DNA of 64,000 nt from Cornus controversa (taxonomy: Eukaryota; Streptophyta; Magnoliopsida; Cornales; Cornaceae): positions 60,585,146 to 60,649,145 of the forward strand of contig CM048852.1 in the NCBI GenBank assembly GCA_026545225.1, given 5' to 3'. This document shows, in pieces, positions 12,782-23,152 of the stretch. The number at the start of each line of letters is the position of its first letter. Within the stretch, counting starts at the first letter, position 1. The translations under genes and the position numbers were made by a program. Below the pieces are notes generated by a model. The model was given only the letters and a program-made list of their open reading frames with translations, had not been told where the DNA came from and searched no databases.

Positions 12782-13584
12782 GGGTAAATTACTCTGACCT
12801 CCCCTGAGGTTTAATCTAATTACACCCAGCATCAAATTATTGAATTTTGTTACAATAACGTTCCCTGAGGTTTGCTCTGTTATAACACAGACCCCCTCCG
12901 TCCAAAATTTCGTTAATTTGGTCAAAAATTTTAATTGAAAAGACCAAAATGCACATCAACTTATATATATATATTTTAGATTATAATATATATACACATA
13001 TATGCACTATTCCGGTCATCTTCTCTGGCGATTCCGGCGATGTGCACTATTCCGGTCATCTTTTCCAACGAATTTTCGGCGACTTGCACGGGTTCTGGTC
13101 ATCTTCTCAGGCGAATTTTCGGCGAGCTGCACGGTTTTGGTCATCTTCTCCGGCGAATTTCTGCGTGAACTGCACTGTTCCAGACATCTTCTCCGGCGAA
13201 TTTTCGGCGACTTGCATTGTTCCCGTCATCTTCTTCGGCGAATTTTCGGCGACCTGCATTTTTCCGGCGAACTTTCTGGGAAGTCAATTTTGGCCATTTT
13301 TTACCAACTCCAACTGGTTCCTAGCTAAATGGATCTTTCCGGACGCAACTGTGAAGTCTGTTTTTTAGAATTCAGCTTCGATTTGGCAGATTTAGCATCC
13401 AAGTGTTGTGATATTAATAAAATATATCAATATAATATTAATAAGGGTATAATAGACATTTCACCCAAAAATTAACATCTGTTAGTCCATTTCTGTTAGA
13501 GGGGAGGTCATTGTAACAAAATTTTTTAGTTTAATGCTGGGTGTAATTAGGGCAAACCTCAAGGGAGGTCAGTGTAATTTACCC
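12782..13584. mobile_element. MITE inserted in the MULE transposase intron
   Basis: Inverted ends: GGGTAAATTACTCTGACCTC at the left and GGGTAAATTACACTGACCTC as the reverse complement of the right, extending further through GAGGTTT and a second block (TAATTACACCCAGCATTAAA-like on both sides). Flanked by an 8-bp direct repeat TTTTATTT (12774-12781 and 13585-13592). The target is low-complexity, so the exact duplication length and hence the superfamily (hAT or Mutator) are uncertain. The centre carries a minisatellite at about 13001-13270. Confidence 0.8.
13001..13270. repeat. 42-43 bp minisatellite inside the MITE
   Basis: About six copies of a unit resembling GGTCATCTTCTCCGGCGAAT followed by TTTCGGCGACTTGCACTGTTC. 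The unit is much richer in G+C than its surroundings. A 42-bp unit keeps frame, which explains the open but meaningless frames running through it. Confidence 0.8.
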
Positions 13585-14754
13585 TTTTATTTTTATCTAT
13601 TTTATAGGGTTTACTAGAGTGTTTTGAAGACATATTGCATAGGATTGAGCATAGATATTGTGTCAAGTATATGTATGATAATTTTAAGAAAAATCATAAG
13701 GGGTCAATGTTAAGAGCTGAGATGTGGATTGTAGCAAAGACACTAACTGAGGACAAATTTAACTACCACATGGAAATTATTAAGAAGATTTCTAAGGATG
13801 CATATGAGTGGCTTGCAAAGGTCCCAGCTAGGTTGTGGTCAAGAAACAAATTCAACGACATGTCTAAGTGTGATTTGCTTGTTAATAATCTTTGTGAGAC
13901 ATGGAATGATAACATTAGTGAAGTTAGGGATAAGCCACTAATTACTTGTTTGGAGTGGATTCGAGGATATTTGATGTATATGAATCAATCCAAAAGGGAG
14001 TGGATTTAAAAGCAAGAAGGATTATTGTGCCCTACAATAGCACTAAAATTGAAGACATTGATGGATGATGCAAGACATTGTAGTGTAAAACAGGTAGCCC
14101 CTGAAATATATGAAGTTTCCTATAAGGGGGTGAATGATGATGTCAACTTGGGAACTAGAAAATGCAGTTGTAAAGCATGGGATCTCATAAGGATACCATG
14201 TATCCATGCCATTGCCTGTATTATATCTGAAAGGGGTAACCCTGAGACTTGGGTGGATACTTGTTATCATAGGGAGACATATAAGAGGACATATAGTCCT
14301 ATCATATTCCTCTATGCCCTTAAGACACATGACACGTGAAGTTGGCACTGCACCAATACACCCACCCATTGTTAAGCCTGTAACTGGTAGGCCTAAAAAG
14401 GCAAGGAAAAAAGCAATTGATGAGGTTAACAAAAAAATAGGGCAAGTTAGAAGGAAAATGCAACATTTCAAGTGTGACAAGTGTGGGGATAAGGCCCACA
14501 ATAGTAGAACTTGCAAGGCTACAGAGAAAGAACTCGCAAGGCTTCATACTAAGGTTAGAAGAAGTGTAGGTGGTAGACCAAAGTAGGCAATTGCTTTTGT
14601 AGTCCACCTGGACTACCAGACATTGGAGGAGATGATATTTCAAGGCAAGAAACTGAGTGTGTGAGTGGAGTTGCAATACGAGGGACTACAAGAGGAAGAG
14701 GGACTACCAAAGGAGCAACATAAACTACTAAGCAACTTCAAAAGGTAAAATTGT

Positions 14755-14757
<3 letters not shown>

Positions 14758-14792
<35 letters not shown>
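14758..14792. repeat. (AT)n microsatellite in the MULE
   Basis: Pure AT run just downstream of the transposase remnant, followed by (TTTA)n. Confidence 0.85.
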
Positions 14793-14796
<4 letters not shown>

Positions 14797-15174
14797 TATT
14801 TATTTATTTTCTTAGGTACGTTTTTTTATTTTGTAATCACAATATTATGTTATTACATAGGTCATTAATGTACCATCATGGTATGTGAGTTTGTTGAATA
14901 CTTTGTCTCAAAGTTCTTCGGTTGATCTTAATGTATTGTGGAGTACTCAAGCTTCAACATCATCAGGGTATGTAAAGTGTTTTAAATTTTTTAATATTAT
15001 TATGAATGTGATCAGAATAACTCATATGATGTGTTGAATACATTCCCTTTTCAATTTTGTTGACAGGACCACTACAATGTACCCAAGAAATTAAGTGCAA
15101 CATGGGACTTGAGGATGCACCTGCTGTCAACACTTTTTGTTTATATGGTGTTTTTTATTTTAGTGTATGACAAC

Positions 15175-16121
15175 TGTACACACAAATTTTGTGTCCGAAA
15201 ACCTAGGAACGAAATTGAGTAACAAACAGTCAGTTTTATTAATTCAAAAAAAAGGGGTACAATTCTCTGTGGTCGATTCTTTTATAACAAAGAATCTTCC
15301 TCTGATTCAATCTCCTTGATGTTTGGTGCAAGGGTTTCAAAAGCTTGTTCTTGAACCGGTAGTGATGAGCTTTCTTCAAATCTTCAAGATTGAGGAAAGG
15401 CTTGACTGGATTTCCGATCGAGTGCCGATAGAGCTTGATCTCGAACGGTGGATTGAAGGTCTTCGAATAAGAACGACACTTGTGTGGCGTGTTTGATGTT
15501 CTTCGTCTTCAGATTCTTCGCGGGTTGAAGGTCTTTGAAATAGAACGGCACTTGTGTGGCGTGCTTGTTGTTCTTCTTCTTCAGATTCTTCGAGGATTTA
15601 AAGTCTTTGAAGTAGAACGACACTTGTGTGGCGTGCTTGATGTTCTTCGTCTTCAGATTCTTCGAGGACTTAAGATCTTTGAAGTAGAACGGCACTTGTG
15701 TGGCGTGCTTGATGTTCTTCGTCTTCAGAATTTCGAGTCTTCGTTGAGACAGAGGTTTGACAGAGCTTTTGTGTTCTCTTGAACTCTTTGTGTCTGTCCT
15801 CCTTTCCTTCTGTCTGTCTCCGTCCCTTGAATGTGTAGGGCGACCTTGTATTTATAGGCAAAAGGGGTGGAGGTTTATTTTGGTAACTCCCCATTAATTG
15901 TGCCAACTTCCGTAAAAAGAGATTTTGCCTCCTTTTATATAGAAATAAATTAAATTTAAATTTGAATTATCACACATGTTTTTTTAAAGGCCTGAACCTT
16001 CACGATTTTGACACGTGTCTGTTGCTAGGACCCACAATCGTAGACTTAAATTGATCAAAATTGTTTGACTTCTTGACCAATCGGACGGTGATTAAACCAT
16101 CATAAAATTTATGTGTCTACA
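15175..16121 (-). mobile_element. Solo LTR (947 bp) of an LTR retrotransposon, inside the MULE
   Basis: Read on the minus strand it starts TGTAGACACATAAATTTT and ends TTTGTGTGTACA, the TG..CA form of an LTR. It carries a TATA box (CTATAAATACAAGG, about 15846-15859). A perfect 5-bp duplication ACAAC flanks it (15170-15174 and 16122-16126). No internal domain or second LTR remains, so this is the product of LTR-LTR recombination. The TGTAGACAC start is common in Gypsy elements, but I cannot fix the lineage. Confidence 0.85.
15460..15735. repeat. 72-bp tandem repeats within the solo LTR
   Basis: About 3.8 copies of a 72-bp unit containing CACTTGTGTGGCGTGCTTGA and TTCTTCGTCTTCAGATTC. Because 72 is a multiple of three, 24-residue repeat peptides appear on both strands, for example HATQVPFYFKDL on the minus strand. 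They lie in the transcribed leader side of the LTR and are not evidence of a protein. Confidence 0.85.
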
Positions 16122-16789
16122 ACAACATTTAAACATGCACACCTAACACCTCTTATTTTTTTGGTATTTTGTGCTAGGTGTGATTTTGTTGGAATTGATG
16201 TGTCCTATTAGTTGGAACTTGGTTACTTAATTATGAATGACAACAATATTTTGTTACAATTTGTGTTTGGATGTTATTTTATAGTTGGTTTTATGCGAAT
16301 TTGCTGTTTTGCATGTTTTTTACAAGTGTTTTGAGTAACATTGTTTTTATAAAGAACAGATCATATTGCTTCAAGAAATTAGCTTGGACTCAACTTAGTG
16401 ATATGGTGTACAAGTTGTATGCTTGGTGGTAGTTTTTAGTTATTGTGTTTTCAGTTATTGGTAGGTCAAAACAAGTGTGAAATTTTGCATTCTTTGTACA
16501 TTATTCTCAAAATGTCATCCAAACACAGCCAACAATTGAAGTTGAATCATGACAAAAAAAATAGGCAAATTGTGTACATGTATGAGTAAGAGAGAGAGAT
16601 GAGACTTGTTGGGTCTATATATGCCTACAAACAATTTTTTACTTCATAATATTCAAAACAAAACAGTTACCAAAATTGGTAGATATATATAATATGTATA
16701 CACGTCTATATATATATATATACCAAATGGTTGAGAGTTGGGCAGAGAGAGAGAGAGTCGAATATGGGTTCATGGAAATTGGGATATGT

Positions 16790-17023
16790 TCTGTCACATT
16801 GAATGTGTATAAGGGTATATTTGATATGATATTTTGTTAAGTTATTGTAAATGTGCTAGGTTGATAATTGCTAAGTGGTATTTGATTGGGTCCGGGGGGG
16901 GGGGGGGGGGGGAGGTAATTGCTCACATTTACACATGTGAGAGTATAATGTGGTCCAAAAAATAGTACAGAAGAATTTATTGCATCTTTTCAAAACCACA
17001 TGGAGGTTTTGAGCCCTTTTGCC
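16790..17023. repeat. Right terminal inverted repeat of the MULE, with a poly-G run
   Basis: Inverted partner of 9151-9420. At 16894-16912 it holds 19 consecutive G residues; the matching point in the left end has only a short mixed sequence (CTCAGACC), so the run expanded after the ends diverged. Confidence 0.88.
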
Positions 17024-17032
17024 TTTATTTTT

Positions 17033-19024
17033 TTGAAAGGTTAGTGAAAGTAACGTTTAACTTGGGATAATTGCCCTAATTTCGTGACCAAAAAAAAAAA
17101 AAAAGTGTTAGTTAATGCTGAACCATTGCAGTATAAATTCCGAGCCTTTTTTTTGGCGACCATGGTATTGAAAAGCAATAAAAGTTGACCAATACTATCA
17201 CCTGATTCATTGCAGTATAGTGTTCATAAGCACCTTACTACAATTATTTTAAGTTTGATAACTAAATTATAATATTCCTGAGCCTTGTTCTTTTTTATTT
17301 TTTATATTAACCATGTTGAGTTATAATTTTTTTGGTGATTTATCTCAAAAAAGACCTCACCTATTACTCAAATACTACTTAATACTAACTAAGGAATTTT
17401 CAAACCTAAATATTGTGGTTTTAAGATGCAAAGAAAAAATGACAGACACTGGTGTAATTTGATTTATCTTGTGTGACAATAGAATACTTTGATTATCATA
17501 TTCTGATAAAAAGAGGGAAAAAAAAAACATGGTACCATAATATAAAAACCTACGACATGTTTAACCAAGTCAACTCATCATCATCAGCATCAGCTTGCCG
17601 ACAAGGCAAGAATATCTTCCATTACATAATGGTGTGCATGGCCCAGCTCAGCAAGCCCGACCCATAGTCCTACCCGTGCCCGTGGGACAACTTTGCAAGT
17701 TGCAACACACTTTTCATTCCTGTTCTATGCAAAGAACAGGCCATAATATAGTTGGATTAACTCACTCAAGTTGAGCTCAATTGTAGACCATTATGATCTG
17801 TTTCACATCACACGTGCAACTCATATAGTTCAAGAACAACCCACATTTCTGCATTGCAAAATCAAGCACTCATTTAAAATTACTGGCAGCCTCTATATTA
17901 CAGTAATACATGTGTGTGCACATAATACAAATACAAATACAAATACAAATACATATGAATGTAATTCATTGGTCCAGTGACATTTACAAGAAGGATCCAC
18001 TTGACATTTTAAATACATTAGAACTCTTCTTCAACTTAAGTCCCCTCACTCCCTCCGCTTACTCAGCCGGGTAGTTCAGCATTTTTCTAATAATAAGTTC
18101 GACTACAAACTCAATGCATAGAGCAGACACACAAATTTCATGCCGATACAAGAAAAAAATAAACCCGAGCCCTGCTTTCCAGCAGTTCAACAGAATGGAG
18201 CCTAAGCGCAGGAAATACAGCAAAGACTATCTACTCTGATGAAGTTGCAAAGAACCGGTGAAATACAGCAAAAAGTGTCTGAGGAAGTTGCAAAGAACTG
18301 GAGTGACACCTAAACTCTACCTGAAACATTGTCAACCAACTACTTAGGGAGTTAATGCTCTAGACACGAACTTAATTCCACCTCCAAATAGATTGTCTTG
18401 GAAACGCACATGATATAATTACTGGAAACAAAATGAGTTTAGAACCATGTTGCTAGAGTGATCGAAAAAAGGAATGCAGAGACGGCCCAGAAAGAACCAA
18501 GAAACTCGATCACAAAGCAAACTGAAGGCGTCCTCTTGAGGAGGACAATAAGATTATGAGCATTAAGGGTAGTGATGTTGGTAATTGCCAATGCTAGTGA
18601 CTCTAGTAAACTGACACACTGAAGCAACCGAAAAAATGGGAACAACTATCCTTTTGGGGATAGCAAAAACCTCATATAGAATTTATACTACTCTTCTAGT
18701 ATGCCATCTTGGAATTTAAGATCCAGAAGCATTTCAACATGTAAGCATTCTCCCCCATAAAGGTTAGTCATAAATGTAAAACAAACAAATAACATGAAAG
18801 TAGATTTACTGAAGAAATACAGAGTCAATATCACAAATAATACAAAAAAATTCTGAATTGTTCTACAAGCAATGGACTCATTTTCAAACCAATTCGCAAT
18901 GTAATAATGTCATTTATGTAAAACTTCATGCGAATCAAATCATTGGTTACTAAGCAAACTAACTCTAATCAAACCAATTAGGGTTTCTAACAACTTCTGA
19001 ATAATAACTCTGACTTAAGTTATA
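17033..19024. other. Intergenic, no gene recognised
   Basis: Low-complexity AT-rich DNA with poly-A runs and an (AAATAC)n tract near 17928-17951. Short open frames on both strands lack family resemblance. Part could be the 3' side of a minus-strand transcript. Confidence 0.4.
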
Positions 19025-19880
19025 ATGGTTGCATTTGGTATGCGTGAATGAAATGAAATGGAATGCCCATTTCGACCATTCATTTACTTGGTCTGGGAAT
19101 GAAAATTCATTCCATAGTTAAACATATGGAATGAGCATTCCATTCCCAGTAAAATTAAAAAAAAATAATATTACCAAAAAACCCTTCACCCACTTCTACC
19201 ACCACATCGGCTCTACCACCACCGCCGCCACCCCCACCACCAACTCCACATCACCACCTTCTTCCACCACACCACCACCTCCATATCGCCACCTTCCTCC
19301 ACCACCGCCGTCGCCACCACATCGCCTCGCCAACACCTCCACCGCCACCTTCCTCCACCACCACACCACCATCTCCACCGCCACCCCCACCACACCACTG
19401 CCACCACCTCCACATCGCTGTCACCTTCCTCCATCATACCACCACCCCCACCACACCACTCCACTACCTCCACGTCGCCACCTTCCTCCACCACCACACC
19501 ACCATCTCCACCGCCACCCCCACCACACCACTGCCACCACCTCCACATCGCCGTCACCTTCCTCCATCATACCACCACCCCCACCACACCACTCCACTAC
19601 CTCCACGTCGCCACCTTCCTCCACCACCTCCACATCGCCACCTTCCTCCACCGCCAGTACCTCCACATCATCACCTTCCTCCACCACCTCCACCTCCTCA
19701 TCGCCACCTTCCTCTACCACCATACATTTGTCGGTTTAAGTTATTTGTCATTAGGAGGGGTATTTTGGAGAATTTGATTTAAAATTTATTTCATTCTTAC
19801 CTCATTTCATATTGCAACTAAACAATAGAATGAGAATGACCATTCCATTTCATTCCATTCCCGCGTACCAAACGTAACAT
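19025..19880. mobile_element. MITE carrying a CCACCT-type minisatellite, copy 1
   Basis: Inverted ends: the left reads ATGGTTGCATTTGGTATGCG and the reverse complement of the right reads ATGTTACGTTTGGTACGCGG; both continue into GAATGAAATG-rich sequence (GGAATGGAATG on the right). The centre (about 19200-19725) is an imperfect C-rich minisatellite of CCACC, CCTCCA and CATCGCCACC blocks. The open frames on both strands there are by-products of the triplet-like repeat. A related copy in the opposite orientation is at 24168-25579 and an end fragment at 56490-56554. The target duplication is unclear, so no superfamily is assigned. Confidence 0.75.
19200..19725. repeat. C-rich minisatellite (CCACCT/CACCGCCAC blocks)
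   Basis: Contains a larger repeat: the stretch around 19365-19490 reappears at about 19498-19622, a period of roughly 133 bp. The plus strand is almost free of G apart from CATCGCC or CGTCGCC motifs. Confidence 0.85.
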
Positions 19881-21856
19881 TAGGTGTGTATCAAGTAATG
19901 AATCAATTTATCCTGAATTAAAAAAAGAATACTGAAACAATATGCAAGAAAATGAATTGCAAGTTCTTCACATGTCATCATCGACTTAAAGTGTATTTCA
20001 GAAGAAAAACAAGGATGCATCATAATTACTGATTTTTACTATTCAAAAGAAATTGAAGTACTAATGGTATCATCTTATAACAAAGACTGCACCTATGTTG
20101 TTGATACCAAAGACTTTGCCTAATAACATAATCAAAGAGCATGCAAACTCGTCCCAATATTTTAGAAGGTTTCTTCACATTTAGAATTATTAACTAAGTT
20201 CAGGTCAATTAAAGTACTTAAAAGTTCTTTAATAAACTATAATGTTAATAAAGACCATAGACCATATTGACAACTACTTCGATTAGTAACCCATGTATTT
20301 AGAATATATGAAATTTGGCACTATTTTAGCAGTCAAAGGGGTTTATCAGTTAAGAATACTTGTAAGAAAATGAAAATAAAAATAAAAACGGGGTGGGGGG
20401 TTATCAGTTACACATTAGATATCATGCATGAGGGAAGTAAAGATTGTATGTGTGTGTTTTTATAAAGTCTAGAGACAAACTGTAGATTTTGCGAAGTCAA
20501 TTAAATTTAGAAGAAAAAAAATATCTACATTAACTTTTCGGCAATTTAGATGCATAAAAACCATATAATCTTGCTCATGTCCGTATCCAAGAAGAGTATG
20601 CAAAGGACAGTTGCTAGTGGATTTATCTGCAATAGTTTGTTGATAAAGTTGTGATACAAGAAATGAGAAATACTGTAATTCAGACGGGGAAGGGGAAAAA
20701 TACAGAAGAATAAGATAATATGGCTTCAAAGTAAGTTATCTACGCATCATCCTGTGAAAAGTAGTTCAATACCAATTTTACTTTGAATGAAAAGGAATTA
20801 AAATACCAAGGTGTAAACAGCCCAAAACGTAAAAGGAAATGTAACCAATGAAGCAATTCAACTATAAATGCAATTTTTATTTGGTGCTAAAATAACAAAA
20901 GTAGCTTTAATACAAACGAGAATTGTAGATAACAGTTCAAAAGATTCCTTGAGAATTTTTGTTCTTTAAGCTTAATTATGGGGCTACTACGGTAGTCAAC
21001 AGAAAGACGATGGTATGATAAGAAATTGGGGCTACTACAGTAGTCAACAGAAAGACGATGATATGATGAGAAATTGGGGCTGAGTTATGTAAATTGTAAT
21101 TTTAAAATGTAAAGAATAGTTAACTTTCTGAAGTGGATCAATATTTATTTTCACTTGATACTAGAATTAATAAAGAGAGTTATTCCAAGACTCCAAGTGG
21201 CAAATGGTTCATAAATTCAACCAAAAGCCTCTTAAGATGACATACCAGAATGACCAAAATTTTGCTTGGCCTGTTTAACATTCACTATAACGAGAACTAT
21301 AGAACAAGGCACTAGTTTTTCCATACAACAAAAAAGTAACTAAATAAATAGAGACACAGACTTACATTCCAATAAATATAAAGGTCATTACTCAAAGTTG
21401 GTCCCTGTTAATAGATGGTAGTGAAAAGGACGGACCAAATACAGACCTAACTTTAGGCATTATTTCGAACAAGATAACTGCCCTCTGTCTCGATGCTGCT
21501 TTATCATGCTAGACAGGCCTTACTTTTACCCGTGCACCAAGCAATGGCCCCTACTGTAAATATACAAATACAAATAAAGTTCAAAGGGTCATAACGCTGG
21601 GGAATAAATCACCGCATGCTGCATTACAAATCTGAAAGCACAAAGTTTTACTAAAGAAGGACGACAATGTTGCAAACCACATTATAAGCAGCAAAACTTC
21701 AAATGATTCTATTAGCACCTCATGACAGTTGATGATTGTAGCAAAAAGGTGAATATTTTTTAGAACTAAATGCTATATAAAGGCAATTTGCCCTTACAAA
21801 GCTGCTGGGAAATTGAAATCTCAAGACAATAGTTAATGGTTATAAGGGTGCTCATT
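19881..21856. other. Intergenic or 3' region of the RING gene
   Basis: No gene recognised. Contains a 48-bp tandem pair at about 20980-21077 (unit with GGGGCTACTACGGTAGTCAA and CAGAAAGACGATGG) and a SINE copy at 21390-21556. Confidence 0.45.
21390..21556 (-). mobile_element. tRNA-derived SINE, copy 2 (diverged)
   Basis: Aligns with 320-480 over GTCCCTGTTAATAGATGG, GGACGGA, AGACCTAACTTT and the end ACCAAGCAATGGCCCCTAC. Its B box is more eroded than in copy 1. Confidence 0.45.
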
Positions 21857-23152
21857 TCAGTTCATTCTCCTCCTCCTAGGTGCTCGAGAATCCCCACTGT
21901 CCACATCTGAAACCCTGGAACCATCATTTCTTCTTCTAGATGATGAAGTAGAAAGGGACACAGTCGAATCTATTTCAATAGCATTATCAACTGTCTGACT
22001 TTCCGAGTGTATAACAGCAGCGATGCTTGACATAGAATCTCTATCATCAACTGGCGGAGGATTTCTTTCTACAGAATGGTTATGGAAATACGACTCAACT
22101 AACCTCTCAGCAGAAACCAATGCAGATGTAAGATTTGTAATTGTAGCAGCTCTATGTGAATGTGACCTTCGAAGTAAAAGGGATGAAAATCGGCGGTTTT
22201 CACCCACCTCGGAGTTAGTAGGGCTGCTTTGTGTCAAGTCAACCACATCATCTGGTTGAACAACTGTATTCTGTTCTCTATGCATTCCCCTAGAAGTAAT
22301 AATCCGAGTCCAATCAAAACTCCTTCTCTCAGGTGAACCATGGGCAGCTTCATTGTTCTGGGGCTGCACTGGGGCCAGATCACGAGTCAAATCATATCTA
22401 CTGCCAAGACGTCGAATCATTTCCTCCATCGGAATAGCAAATGCATTCCTTTGAATAGTTTGCCTCCAGCTCTCAACCCGCCTCGCTTGGGGCCTATGTG
22501 GTATTTTAAGACTTGAATCCTCCTCCATCTCTCTGATATTGTTCCCACGGCCATAAATTGGGGTCACATTTTTTATTGCCACCTCTCCCTTACACACTGG
22601 ACATTCCTTGGCATATGAGTCAACATGCAACCACCGATAAAGGCATGGCCAACAAAACAAATGACCACAACAAGTCACCACAGGGTCCCTAGCCAATTCC
22701 AAGCATATATTACAATCAAAAAAGCTCCCCTCATTGCCGCTACCCTTTTCCACATCTTCCTTTTTGCTCAGCACCTCATCCTCCACATGAATGGCATCGT
22801 TCTCACACGTTTTCACTGTCTCAGTATTTCTTTCCTCAGCAGCAACACTACCCTCACCAGTTTGCAACCTCACGGCACCACCACCACCATCAACACTGGA
22901 ATTGACCATCAACTCCAGGGCAATGTTCCTAGTTTCAGGGGGAACTGGAGGTAGCCATAAGGATCTCCATCGTCGCCGCCTCCACCGAGCAGCTTCCCTC
23001 GGTGGACGTACACCCCCATCTGTCATATCCTCTACATTCAAAGATTCACTGGAAAATGATCCCGGCCCAATAAGCTCATTATCAGGTGAGAGAGGGACAA
23101 GAGGTCCCAAATTCAAATCAAGGTTCATTGCATTTGGTGTCTCGTCCCCCAT
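21857..23152 (-). CDS. RING-finger E3 ubiquitin ligase, MUSE1/MUSE2-like
   Basis: One uninterrupted coding exon of 431 residues. I chose the Met in MGDETPNAMNLDLNLGP; the frame stays open 21 codons upstream to a Met at 23215, but the extra residues look like leader sequence. Residues 11-15 (LDLNL) form an LxLxL, EAR-like motif. A basic tract RWRRRRWRSLW lies at 57-67. The C3HC4 RING is complete: C147, C150, C162, H164, C167, C170, C184, C187. Residues 230-431 are Ser/Arg-rich and end RAPRRRRMN; I see no C-terminal membrane anchor, unlike the short RMA proteins. Arabidopsis MUSE1 and MUSE2 have this size and layout and are reported to promote turnover of certain TIR-type immune receptors. Assignment rests on remembered family layout. 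Confidence 0.85.
   Translation of the reverse strand: MGDETPNAMNLDLNLGPLVPLSPDNELIGPGSFSSESLNVEDMTDGGVRPPREAARWRRRRWRSLWLPPVPPETRNIALELMVNSSVDGGGGAVRLQTGEGSVAAEERNTETVKTCENDAIHVEDEVLSKKEDVEKGSGNEGSFFDCNICLELARDPVVTCCGHLFCWPCLYRWLHVDSYAKECPVCKGEVAIKNVTPIYGRGNNIREMEEDSSLKIPHRPQARRVESWRQTIQRNAFAIPMEEMIRRLGSRYDLTRDLAPVQPQNNEAAHGSPERRSFDWTRIITSRGMHREQNTVVQPDDVVDLTQSSPTNSEVGENRRFSSLLLRRSHSHRAATITNLTSALVSAERLVESYFHNHSVERNPPPVDDRDSMSSIAAVIHSESQTVDNAIEIDSTVSLSTSSSRRRNDGSRVSDVDSGDSRAPRRRRMN

Larger units (their letters stand above)
10698..14586 (+). pseudogene. MULE transposase (MuDR family), broken
   Basis: Pieces in order: an N-terminal domain from ATG 10698 (EVHRGGVFQTTPIKSYTGGT, then VANDLGYGKNYEFYY after the TRIM), a MuDR DNA-binding region (11693-12100, ending VDCGWRIYASINSY), a helical region (12162-12449), the start of the catalytic core with IGLDGCFLKG (about 12490-12530, first D of the DDE triad), a probable intron 12702-13607, then EHRYCVKYMYDNFKK and the rest of the core (from 13608). 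After that come a SWIM zinc finger CSCKAWDLIRIPCIH (about 14163-14207) and a C-terminal zinc knuckle CDKCGDKAHNSRTC. Stops (for example in RD* near 11508, KG* near 12537, LE* near 12642, and after KREWI at 14008) and frame changes break the frame, and the TRIM interrupts the N-terminal domain. It should make no active transposase. Confidence 0.88.
9151..17023. mobile_element. Mutator-like element (MULE), 7.9 kb, complete but inactive, with nested insertions
   Basis: The two ends are long inverted repeats of roughly 250 bp: 9151 onward starts GACAAAAGGG, and the reverse complement of the right end starts GGCAAAAGGG. Both continue through matching text such as TGCAATAAA, TGTACTATTTT and GCACATTTACAAT. 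Flanks are a perfect 9-bp duplication TTTATTTTT (9142-9150 and 17024-17032), diagnostic for Mutator-like transposons. Inside is a decayed transposase on the plus strand (10698-14586). Three younger insertions lie within: a TRIM (10845-11415), a MITE (12782-13584) and a solo LTR (15175-16121), each with its own target duplication. Removing them leaves a parent of about 5.5 kb. Confidence 0.92.

Noticed and set aside
12949..13368. Repetitive open frames with SSPANF-like units
   Set aside because: Produced by the 42-bp minisatellite of a MITE.
15384..15782. 24-residue repeat proteins on both strands
   Set aside because: Produced by a 72-bp tandem repeat within a solo LTR.
17473..18645. Short frames on both strands
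   Set aside because: No family resemblance, no splice structure and low-complexity surroundings.
19131..19739. A 202-residue open frame rich in Pro, Thr and His, and overlapping frames on the other strand
   Set aside because: All frames arise from the C-rich minisatellite in a MITE; no start context, domain or splice evidence.
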